Assembly: GCA_003516955.1 (NCBI GenBank) | Contig: DPBN01000369.1 | Coordinates: 1 to 9,707, forward strand | Reading direction: 5' to 3' | Length of the DNA stretch: 9,707 nt | DNA from: Armatimonadota bacterium | GTDB lineage: Bacteria > Armatimonadota > Fimbriimonadia > Fimbriimonadales > Fimbriimonadaceae | Shown here: positions 1 through 6,015 of the stretch, one piece after another | Numbering within the stretch: position 1 is the first letter of the stretch | Layout of the letters: every line of letters starts with the position of its first letter | Program-made: the position numbers and the translations under genes | The notes under the pieces: model-generated | Told to the model about the DNA's origin: nothing | What the model saw: the letters and a program-made list of their open reading frames with translations, nothing else | The model's database searches: none

Positions 1-683
1 TCCGCGCGGAACTCCCGCATCCTCGAGAATGCGGCCACGACGAGGCTGGCGAGAATACCGAACGGAACCTGGAGGATCAGGATCGCCAGCAGGCGAACCA
101 GCCCTTCGCCTCGGCCCCCGACCGCGCGGCCGATGACGAATCCCAGCACTCGCGAGAGGAAGATCACGAACGTGTTCAGGACCCCCTGGAGCAGCGTCAT
201 GGTGACCATGTCGCCGTTGGCGATGTGGGCGACCTCGTGGCCGAGCACGCCCTCGACCTCGCGCCGATCGAGCCGAGCGAGCAGGCCGGTGGAGACCGCG
301 ACGAGCGAGCGGGAGGCGCTGGGCCCGGTCGCGAAGGCGTTGACCTTGTCCGAAGCGTAGACGCCGACTTCCGGAGTTGCAGGCAACCCGGCGTTTCGGG
401 CGAGCCGGGCCACTGTCTCCACCAGCCATCTTCCCTGGGGATCCGAGCTGTGCGGCGGGATCACGACCACGCCGAAGGCGCGCTTGGCCATCCAACGCGA
501 CAGCCCGAGCGAGATCAGCGCTCCCCCGAAGCCGAAGATCGCCGAGAAGACGAGAAGGGCTCCCAGATTCAGCCCGTAGGCGGAAAGTCCGGTGTCCAAG
601 CCGGTGATCGACACCACGGCGCCGAGGACGAGCAACACGACCAAGTTGGTCAGCAGGTACAGGCCGATTCTCTTCCAGAACAT
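1..683 (-). CDS. htpX: Protease HtpX (M48 zinc metalloprotease), C-terminus cut by window edge
   Basis: HtpX is an inner-membrane zinc endopeptidase of family M48B that degrades misfolded membrane proteins, in parallel with FtsH. About 227 residues are visible from an ATG at 683; the rest lies beyond position 1. Seen in translation: two N-terminal hydrophobic segments (about residues 7-27 and 40-60), the family segment NAFATGPSASRSLVAVSTGL (115-134), the zinc-binding HExxH motif HEVAH (149-153) followed by IANGDMVTMTLLQGV, then further hydrophobic stretches (about 168-187 and 196-218), ending in SRMREFRA, which matches the family's SRxREFxAD just before the third zinc ligand. The distal zinc-ligand glutamate is outside the window. 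The start is supported by GAGGTG (minus strand, 690-695) with a 6-base spacer. The gene lies 24 bp behind the FHA/ankyrin gene on the same strand, suggesting co-transcription. Identification is by motif order and close resemblance to E. coli HtpX. Confidence 0.95.
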   Translation of the reverse strand, partial: MFWKRIGLYLLTNLVVLLVLGAVVSITGLDTGLSAYGLNLGALLVFSAIFGFGGALISLGLSRWMAKRAFGVVVIPPHSSDPQGRWLVETVARLARNAGLPATPEVGVYASDKVNAFATGPSASRSLVAVSTGLLARLDRREVEGVLGHEVAHIANGDMVTMTLLQGVLNTFVIFLSRVLGFVIGRAVGGRGEGLVRLLAILILQVPFGILASLVVAAFSRMREFRA

Positions 684-689
684 CCCAAA

Positions 690-695
690 CACCTC
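690..695 (-). promoter_or_regulatory. Ribosome binding site of htpX
   Basis: On the minus strand the sequence GAGGTG lies 6 bases before the htpX ATG at 683, inside the 24-bp gap after the FHA/ankyrin stop codon. It is one of the few clear Shine-Dalgarno sequences in the window. It fixes the htpX start and suggests that htpX is translated independently, not only by coupling. Confidence 0.7.
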
Positions 696-707
696 TTCTC
701 GCGGGAC

Positions 708-1484
708 TCAACGGTTCGTACGTCGGTTGCGCGCGAGAAGGTTCGCGATCTCGGTCTGGTTCGCGGCGCGGGCGACTTGCTCCGGAGTCGCGCCGGTGGA
801 GGATCTGACCGTCGGGTCGGCGCCTGCCTCGAGCAGCAGCTCGACCGCCGCCTTGTGGCCTTTGTACGCGGCGAGGTGCAGCGGCGTGAAGCCGTTGGCG
901 TCCCGAACGTTGAGGTCCGAGCCGACGCGGATGTGCGCGCGAATCTGAGCCAAGTCCCCGGTGGCCGCGGCCTGGAACAGATCCACGCGGGGCTTGGTGG
1001 CGATGCCCTCCAGAATCCGCTTGGTCTCCACTTGGGCGGCGGAGCGGTCCTCCAGCCAGCTGGAGGCCCCCCATGCGGCGAGCGCCAAGGCGAGTCCGGC
1101 GACGAAACCCGGCCAGAAGCCCGCTCGCGGCCTACCGGTCGACGCCTCCGACGGCTGGGGCTCCGCGGCGGGGATGGCGAGGAACGATACGTCCTCGAAC
1201 CGCAGGGTGGTCATGCCGACCTGGATGGTATCGAGGTGATGCAGGGCCGTGGGGCCGTCGATCGCCACCCGGTTGACCAAGGTTCCGTTGGTGCTGTTCA
1301 GATCGTACACAACGAACCCCTTGGGCAGCCGCTCGATGCGCGCGTGGCGGCGGCTGAGGTTCGGATCCTCCGGTATCTGGATCTCGCAATCGGAGGATCT
1401 GCCGATGGTGAGCCGTTCTCCATCGAGGGGGAACTCCCGGCCGGCGCCGGGCCCTGCCACGCACACCAGCCTTCGCACCTGCAT
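708..1484 (-). CDS. FHA domain - transmembrane - ankyrin repeat protein
   Basis: This 258-residue protein has three visible parts. Residues 1-103 form a forkhead-associated (FHA) domain, a phosphothreonine-peptide binding fold, with the signature residues GRS (28-30), SRRH (45-48) and NSTNG (63-67). Residues about 122-142 form one hydrophobic helix preceded by a basic GRPR stretch. Residues about 165-250 are ankyrin repeats: one degenerate (about 165-197), one near-consensus with GFTPLHLAAYKGH (198-210) and LLLEAGADP (216-224), and a final partial one with TGATPEQVARA (230-240). The positive-inside rule would put FHA in the cytoplasm and the ankyrin part outside it; this is inference. The start is the ATG at 1484: the open frame runs further upstream, but the FHA fold begins right after this ATG, and longer starts would run into the divergent coaBC. 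No Shine-Dalgarno sequence is visible. It probably heads an operon with htpX. No Ser/Thr kinase is present in the window, so the ligand is unknown. Confidence 0.9.
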   Translation of the reverse strand: MQVRRLVCVAGPGAGREFPLDGERLTIGRSSDCEIQIPEDPNLSRRHARIERLPKGFVVYDLNSTNGTLVNRVAIDGPTALHHLDTIQVGMTTLRFEDVSFLAIPAAEPQPSEASTGRPRAGFWPGFVAGLALALAAWGASSWLEDRSAAQVETKRILEGIATKPRVDLFQAAATGDLAQIRAHIRVGSDLNVRDANGFTPLHLAAYKGHKAAVELLLEAGADPTVRSSTGATPEQVARAANQTEIANLLARNRRTNR

Positions 1485-1524
1485 CGTCAGGATTATGAGC
1501 CTAGCCTGCAGGGTACAACGGGCC
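1485..1524. promoter_or_regulatory. Divergent intergenic region between the FHA/ankyrin gene and coaBC
   Basis: These 40 bases separate two outward-facing start codons, so promoters for both units are expected here or just inside the genes. On the minus strand, TTGTAC (1513-1518) and CATAAT (1492-1497) resemble -35 and -10 elements with a short 15-base spacer. On the plus strand, TACAAC (1514-1519) could be a -10 for coaBC, with no convincing -35. Either -10 would place transcription starts within a few bases of the ATGs, and neither gene has a Shine-Dalgarno sequence, so leaderless transcripts are possible. The centre holds a perfect 8-bp palindrome, CCTGCAGG (1505-1512), and a tandem AGCCT pair (1498-1507). 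The promoter assignments are weak. Confidence 0.4.
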
Positions 1525-2730
1525 ATGGCGAACGTCGTTCTCGGCGTGACGGGGAGCATCGCGGCGTACCGGGCCGCCGACCTTGCCCGGGAGCTGATGC
1601 GCGGCGGCTGCACGGTTCGGGTGTGCCTGACCCCGGCCGCAGAGAAGTTCGTCACGCGGGTGCTGTTCGAATCGCTCACCGGGCAGCCCTGCCTGGTCTG
1701 GGCTTTCGACGAGCCGGAGGCCGGACGCATGGCACACATTGACTGGGCTCGGCAGGCTGACCTGCTGGTCATCGCCCCTGCCACGGCCAACATCCTGAAC
1801 AAGATCGCCTCCGGCGTCGCCGACGACATGCTCAGCACCATCGCGCTGGCCTACACCGGGCCGATGCTGGTGGCGCCCGCGATGAACCCTGCGATGCTGG
1901 CCAACGAGACCACCCAGGCGTCGCTCCGGAGGCTGGTCTCGCGGGGCGTCGAGGTCGTTCAGCCCGCCGAGGGCGAGGTCGCCTGCGGCGAGCACGGCCA
2001 AGGCAAGCTGGCGTCGGTGTCCGAGATCGCCTCGGCGGCGATGGCGCTGATCGGATGGACGAGGCGCCTCGAGGGCCGGCGGGTCCTGGTCACCTCCGGT
2101 CCGACCAGGGAGCCGATCGACTCGGTGCGCTTTCTCAGCAACCGGTCGAGCGGCAAGATGGGTGCGGCGCTGGCGAAGGCCGCGCTCTGGATGGGCGCCG
2201 ATGTGACGGTCGTCACAGGGCCGGCGGCGGTCCCGCCTCCGCTCGGCCCCAAGGTCGTGCGGGTCGAGACCGCGCTCGAGATGCTGGCGGCGGCGTCGCG
2301 AGAGGCTCCGACTGCGGATCTGATCCTGGCGGTGGCCGCCGTTGCGGATTACCGCGCGGCCGAGCAGCACCCGGGCAAGATGCGACGGACGGAGGAGGAC
2401 CTCGTGCTCCGCCTGGTTCCGAACCCGGACGTCGTCGCGGAGCTGGGTCGGCTGGCCAAGCCGGACGCCGTGCTGGTCGGCTTCGCCGCGGAGCCGACGG
2501 ACGACCTCGCGGCGGCCCGCGCGAAGCTGGAGCGGAAGGGGCTGCACTTCATCGCCGCCAACGACGTGTCCCAGGCTGGGATCGGGTTCGAGAGCGACGA
2601 GAACGAGCTGGTGCTGATCGGAAGGGAGGGATCGCCGGAGCGCTCCGGCAGGCTCAGCAAGATCGGCTGCGCCAAGTGGCTCCTGGATCGGGTTGCACAG
2701 GCACTTCCGGGGGAACGGGAAACGCCGTAG
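1525..2730 (+). CDS. coaBC: Bifunctional phosphopantothenoylcysteine decarboxylase / phosphopantothenate-cysteine ligase
   Basis: CoaBC (Dfp) carries out two consecutive cytoplasmic steps of coenzyme A synthesis: it joins cysteine to 4'-phosphopantothenate, then decarboxylates the product to 4'-phosphopantetheine using FMN. The 401-residue length is normal for the fused bacterial enzyme. The CoaC flavoprotein half (about 1-178) shows GVTGSIAAY (7-15), the catalytic His71 in MAHIDWARQADL, APATANILNKIASG (84-97), PAMN with Asn121, and the catalytic Cys154 in ACGEHGQG. The CoaB half (about 184-395) shows VTSGPTREPID (189-199), SNRSSGKMG (205-213, Asn206), AAVADYRA (271-278), Lys285 in PGKMRR, VGFAAEP (318-324) and ANDVSQ (345-350). 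These correspond to the known E. coli active-site His75, Asn125, Cys158, Asn210 and Lys289, so the enzyme should be functional. The ATG at 1525 gives the expected family N-terminus. No ribosome binding site is evident. It is the first gene of a plus-strand cluster. Confidence 0.97.
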   Translation: MANVVLGVTGSIAAYRAADLARELMRGGCTVRVCLTPAAEKFVTRVLFESLTGQPCLVWAFDEPEAGRMAHIDWARQADLLVIAPATANILNKIASGVADDMLSTIALAYTGPMLVAPAMNPAMLANETTQASLRRLVSRGVEVVQPAEGEVACGEHGQGKLASVSEIASAAMALIGWTRRLEGRRVLVTSGPTREPIDSVRFLSNRSSGKMGAALAKAALWMGADVTVVTGPAAVPPPLGPKVVRVETALEMLAAASREAPTADLILAVAAVADYRAAEQHPGKMRRTEEDLVLRLVPNPDVVAELGRLAKPDAVLVGFAAEPTDDLAAARAKLERKGLHFIAANDVSQAGIGFESDENELVLIGREGSPERSGRLSKIGCAKWLLDRVAQALPGERETP

Positions 2731-2742
2731 ATTGGCTTCCGT

Positions 2743-4716
2743 ATGCCCACGGAGCAAGCCGCCTGCGACGTTCTGGAGATTCGGGAGAACCTGACGCTGA
2801 GCCCCACGGACATCGTCCGTGCCCGATGGGTCGTTCGTGCCAGCCACCTGGTGATCGACGGGCAGGGGGCCTGCCTCGTGGGACCCGCCGACGGCGGTGG
2901 CAAGGAGGATCTGGCGCAGGCCGGGATCGGGATCCACGCGGTCGGTTGCCGCAACATGGTGCTGCGGAACCTCCGCGTGCGCGGCTTCCGTCTGGCCATG
3001 TGGCTGGAGGACTGCGACGGCTGGTCGATCGAGTCGTGCGACTTCAGCGGCAACTTCACCGACCCCGACTTCGGCTGGGGCGAGCAGGAGCCGGGCGGCG
3101 GACTGTTGCTGGAGCGGGTGCGGTGGAGCGTGGTGCGGGAGTGCCGCGCCCAGCGGGTCTGGGACGGAATCCACCTGCGCGAGTGCACCGACAACCTGAT
3201 CCTGAGAAACGACTTCTCGAACTGCACGAACGTCTGTGCCAAGCTCTGGTCCTCCTCGCGGAACAGCTTCGTGGAGAACGAGCTCTCCTACGGCATCCGG
3301 ATCGACCGCGCCGGCGGCGAGGTGCACGCGCGGGACTCGAGCTCGGTGCTCCTCGAGAGCGGCTCGAACCACAACTTCTGGTATCGGAACCGCGCGGTCG
3401 GCGGGGGCGACGGGTTCTTCATCCGGCCCCTGAACGGGTGGCTTTCGGTCGGAAACGTGTTCGTGGAGAACGACGCCTCCGAGGGGAACAACAACTGCTT
3501 CGAGTCGTGGAGCCCCGACAACGTGTACGTCCGGAACAGGGCGAACGGCGGGTCCTACGGCTTCTGGCTCGGCGGAAGCGACGGAACGGTGTTGCTCGGC
3601 AACGAGGCCTGCGGAAACGGCCTGCCCCAGGGGAACCACAACGCGCCGGAGCCGGTGTTCGGGCACGGCGGCATCGTGATCGTCGGCGGAACGGCGACCG
3701 GCGTGTGCATCGAGGGAAACCGATGCCTCGCGAACAACGGCGGCGGGGTTGTGGCCCGAGGGGACGTTCGGCGCGAGCCGCCGAGCTTCCGCTTCCGCAA
3801 CTGGGTGGTGCAGGAGAACCTTCTGGATGGCAACCGATGGGGCCTGCACGTTGACCGAGGCGCGGGCCTGTTCTACTCCGCGAACCAGGGTTCCAACGCG
3901 GATGGCGACTGGATCGGCGACGTGGCGGAGGTCCGCGAGGGCTCGGCTCAGGAGGCGCTCGCACCGATCGCCAGGCTGACCGCCCCAGCGCGCATCGACT
4001 TGGGCATGACGGCAGAGCTGTCGGCGGAGGGCAGCCGGGACCCGAACGGCCTCCCCCTGAGCTGCGTCTGGTTCGTGGGCGAAGAGGTCTTCGCCGGCGG
4101 CGTGGTCCGCTGGACACCCCAGAAGGCCGGAGCCTACGACGTGAGCCTGCGGGTAGACAACGGCAGCAGGGCGTCCATCGCCTGGTCGCGCATTCTGGTC
4201 GCCCATGGGCTCGGTAGCGAGATCGGAACGGAGAAGGAGGCGGGCCGCTGGCGCAGCACGGGATCGCACGCCTTCCGAGACGACGCCGACGCGGTGGAGG
4301 GACGGTACTCGCTGGCGATCCGCGGGCTGGCGTCGGACGCCGACGGGTGGGCGATCTTGGAGCGTGAGTTCAGCGCGGAGGGCGCCGAGGCGGTGCGCTT
4401 CTGGATGCGCTACCGCAACGAGAACGTGTTCTCCTGGAAAGACTGGGCGATGCGCCTGCGGCTGGTGTGCGACGGAGGCAGCCTGCTCTGGACCGGCCGG
4501 AAGGAGCTCGCGGAATGGTACGGCATGGGTTCGAACCGCGGCGGCTGGTTCCTGTGCGAAGCGCGCCTCGACGGTTCGGGCCTCTTCGAGCTGAGCGCCG
4601 AGGGCTCGCCGGACCTGCGCCGCGCCAAGGCGCTGGAGGTCGCCTTCTGCTCGCACGGCGACGGGCCCTACACCGTTTGGCTGGACGGCCTATTCCTCCC
4701 TCGCCGGGAAGGATAA
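2743..4716 (+). CDS. Right-handed parallel beta-helix protein with PKD-like domain and C-terminal beta-sandwich region
   Basis: A 657-residue protein of unknown function. Residues about 30-395 carry many short imperfect repeats of the kind that build a right-handed parallel beta-helix, with recurring NxxLRN, N.FVEN and V.RN turns (NMVLRNLRV 71-79, NLILRNDFS 151-159, NVFVENDAS 238-246, NVYVRNRAN 260-268). Residues about 408-487 match a PKD/Ig-like domain (ELSAEGSRDPNGLPLSCVW 425-443, then GAYDVSLRVDNG 463-474). Residues about 490-657 look like a beta-sandwich, possibly carbohydrate-binding, but I recognise no family motif. Such folds are usual in secreted polysaccharide lyases and surface proteins, yet there is no signal peptide, no transmembrane helix and no C-terminal sorting signal, and there are 17 cysteines. 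The ATG at 2743 is the only ATG before the helix; just upstream, in the same frame, is the coaBC stop TAG. No Shine-Dalgarno sequence is seen. No catalytic residues can be assigned. The gene lies 12 bp after coaBC, probably in the same operon. Confidence 0.85.
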   Translation: MPTEQAACDVLEIRENLTLSPTDIVRARWVVRASHLVIDGQGACLVGPADGGGKEDLAQAGIGIHAVGCRNMVLRNLRVRGFRLAMWLEDCDGWSIESCDFSGNFTDPDFGWGEQEPGGGLLLERVRWSVVRECRAQRVWDGIHLRECTDNLILRNDFSNCTNVCAKLWSSSRNSFVENELSYGIRIDRAGGEVHARDSSSVLLESGSNHNFWYRNRAVGGGDGFFIRPLNGWLSVGNVFVENDASEGNNNCFESWSPDNVYVRNRANGGSYGFWLGGSDGTVLLGNEACGNGLPQGNHNAPEPVFGHGGIVIVGGTATGVCIEGNRCLANNGGGVVARGDVRREPPSFRFRNWVVQENLLDGNRWGLHVDRGAGLFYSANQGSNADGDWIGDVAEVREGSAQEALAPIARLTAPARIDLGMTAELSAEGSRDPNGLPLSCVWFVGEEVFAGGVVRWTPQKAGAYDVSLRVDNGSRASIAWSRILVAHGLGSEIGTEKEAGRWRSTGSHAFRDDADAVEGRYSLAIRGLASDADGWAILEREFSAEGAEAVRFWMRYRNENVFSWKDWAMRLRLVCDGGSLLWTGRKELAEWYGMGSNRGGWFLCEARLDGSGLFELSAEGSPDLRRAKALEVAFCSHGDGPYTVWLDGLFLPRREG

Positions 4717-4725
4717 TGGTGCGTG

Positions 4726-5019
4726 ATGAGCAACGTTGCCGCTCTGCTCGTGGCGCTGGGAGCCCTGACTCTGTTCGGGATGCTCGTCGTGGTGCCGATC
4801 GTGGCCATCCTTTCGGAGGCGCGATCCAAGGGAGGTAGGGGTGCCCGCGGGCGGGAGGTGGAAGCGCTCCAAGAGCGCGTGCGCTCGTTGGAGGCCCGCT
4901 CGGCCGACCAAGAGAGGCGGCTGGCAGAGCTGAAGGAGATTCTCGAGGTCAACGTGATGTCGCTGGAGGAGCGGCGGACCTTGGAGCAGAGGCTCGGGCC
5001 CCCTTCTGGCGTGGACTAG
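4726..5019 (+). CDS. Small membrane protein with N-terminal TM helix and coiled coil (PspB-like topology)
   Basis: A 97-residue protein. Residues about 4-29 are strongly hydrophobic and predict one membrane helix with the N-terminus outside. Next comes a basic linker, ARSKGGRGARGRE (32-44), and a charged heptad-rich region (about 45-90, VEALQERVRSLEARSADQER and following) that should form a cytoplasmic coiled coil. This topology and the LAELKEILEV segment (67-76) recall phage-shock protein B, which binds PspA/PspC at the inner membrane, but the likeness is to general architecture and no other psp gene is in the window. The start is uncertain by one codon: ATG at 4726 or the preceding GTG at 4723. 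The sequence GGAAGGA (4707-4713) is 9 bases from the GTG and 12 from the ATG. It begins 9 bp after the beta-helix stop, so it is probably co-transcribed. It ends one base from the convergent corA stop. Confidence 0.8.
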   Translation: MSNVAALLVALGALTLFGMLVVVPIVAILSEARSKGGRGARGREVEALQERVRSLEARSADQERRLAELKEILEVNVMSLEERRTLEQRLGPPSGVD

Positions 5020-5020
5020 C

Positions 5021-5986
5021 TCAGAACCAGCCTTTGCGCCGGAAGTAGAGCCATTCGGCCGCGACCATCGCCACCATGGCCAGCAAGGCGCCGGGGTAGC
5101 CCCAAGGCCATTCGAGCTCCGGCATGTGCTTGAAGTTCATGCCGTAGATGCCCGCGATCAGCCCCGCCGTCATCAGGAACGTCGCCATGACCGTGAGCAC
5201 GCGCATGGTGTTGTTCAGGTTGTTGCTCACGATGGACAGGTGCGCGTCGAGGATCCCGGACAGAAGGTCGCGGTTCACGTCGAGCATCTCGGTGATTCTC
5301 AGGGTGTGGTCGTAAACATCCTGGAGGTAGGGCCTCACCTCCATCGGGATGCGTCCGGGATCCACCCGGAAGAGGGCGTTGAGCACGTCCCTCAGGGGCG
5401 CGATGCCGCGCCGGGCGGTCACGATCGCCCGCTTCAGGTCCAGACCGCGCTCGATGAAGTCGCCGTCGCCGTGGAAGACGAGGTCCTCCAAGGCGTCCAC
5501 CTCGTCCTCGATGCGGTCGCAGAGGGGGAAGTAGGCGTCCACGGCGGCGTCCAGCACTTGGTGGAGGAGCCAGGGCGGAGAGGGTGCGGTGGGGATCGGC
5601 GATCGGAGCCACCGGTCGACGGTTTCGCGGATCGGGGGGACCTCTTTGGGAGAAACGAGCACGAGCGCCGAACGGGTCAGGAAAACCGCCACCTCGCACG
5701 GGTGGTCGTCGACGGGCACCGCGGCCTCGAGGAACAGGGTGCGGTCCGTCTCCTGCAGCGACGGCCTCTCGTTGGGGCTGACGGCATCCTCCGCCAGCAG
5801 GTCCTCGAAGCCCAGGCGGTCGCGAAGGAACTCAGCCGCCCGTTCGGCATCTTGGAACACGATCTCCAGAACGACGAAGCCGTCTCCCTCGCGAATCCTT
5901 CGCTCGGCCTCCGCGAGGGGGATGGTCCGCGCCTCGCGTTCCACCAAGGCTCCGGCGCGCCAACGACCCCATCCGCACGATTCCAC
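5021..5986 (-). CDS. corA: CorA-family magnesium/cobalt transporter
   Basis: CorA proteins form pentameric inner-membrane channels that import Mg2+ (also Co2+ or Ni2+). The 321-residue length is typical. A soluble N-terminal alpha/beta domain (about 20-135) includes LLAEDAVSPNERPSLQE (63-79), which matches the family's ALEDA.....RPK-E pattern. A long helical stalk follows (about 140-260). Two transmembrane helices sit at the C-terminus (about 263-281 and 296-314). The signature GMN is intact (282-284, in YGMNFKHMPELEWPWGY), and the end, YFRRKGWF, is the usual cytoplasmic basic tail. The start is uncertain: GTG at 5986 gives the length quoted, but GTG at 5944 (residue 15) has a well-spaced GGAG (minus strand, 5950-5953) 5 bases upstream and may be the true start. 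It lies 29 bp downstream of the GGDEF/HD-GYP gene, probably in one operon. The GMN family also includes ZntB-type transporters, so the substrate is assumed. Confidence 0.93.
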   Translation of the reverse strand: MESCGWGRWRAGALVEREARTIPLAEAERRIREGDGFVVLEIVFQDAERAAEFLRDRLGFEDLLAEDAVSPNERPSLQETDRTLFLEAAVPVDDHPCEVAVFLTRSALVLVSPKEVPPIRETVDRWLRSPIPTAPSPPWLLHQVLDAAVDAYFPLCDRIEDEVDALEDLVFHGDGDFIERGLDLKRAIVTARRGIAPLRDVLNALFRVDPGRIPMEVRPYLQDVYDHTLRITEMLDVNRDLLSGILDAHLSIVSNNLNNTMRVLTVMATFLMTAGLIAGIYGMNFKHMPELEWPWGYPGALLAMVAMVAAEWLYFRRKGWF

Positions 5987-6015
5987 TCACCGATTGTGGC
6001 ATTGGGCGCGGTCCT

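Noticed and set aside
1498..1512. Tandem AGCCT pair and CCTGCAGG palindrome as a formal operator
   Set aside because: Both are short enough to occur by chance. They are mentioned in the divergent region entry but not called as a separate site.
225..1742. Open frame of 505 codons on the plus strand, antisense to htpX and the FHA/ankyrin gene
   Set aside because: The translation has no family features and covers HtpX and FHA motifs read on the other strand. It also overlaps the start of coaBC in another frame.
708..1841. Longer 377-residue reading of the FHA/ankyrin gene starting at 1841
   Set aside because: The extra 119 residues lie antisense to the coaBC coding region and have no domain character. 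The FHA fold begins immediately after the ATG at 1484.
2055..3854. Plus-strand open frame of 599 codons overlapping coaBC and the beta-helix gene
   Set aside because: It is very rich in Gly/Arg/Ala and spans the boundary of two real genes in a different frame, so it is a compositional shadow.
1501..4656. Open frame of 1051 codons on the minus strand, antisense to coaBC and the beta-helix gene
   Set aside because: Its translation is low-complexity Arg/Ala/Pro/His-rich with no recognisable domain. The sense strand encodes well-conserved CoaBC and a repeat protein. Long antisense frames are expected in GC-rich genes where the wobble position avoids A/T.
4716..4718. ATG overlapping the beta-helix stop codon (TAATG) as start of the next gene
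   Set aside because: It is in a different frame from the membrane/coiled-coil protein and leads to an Arg-rich product without features. The starts at 4723/4726 open the frame with the membrane helix.
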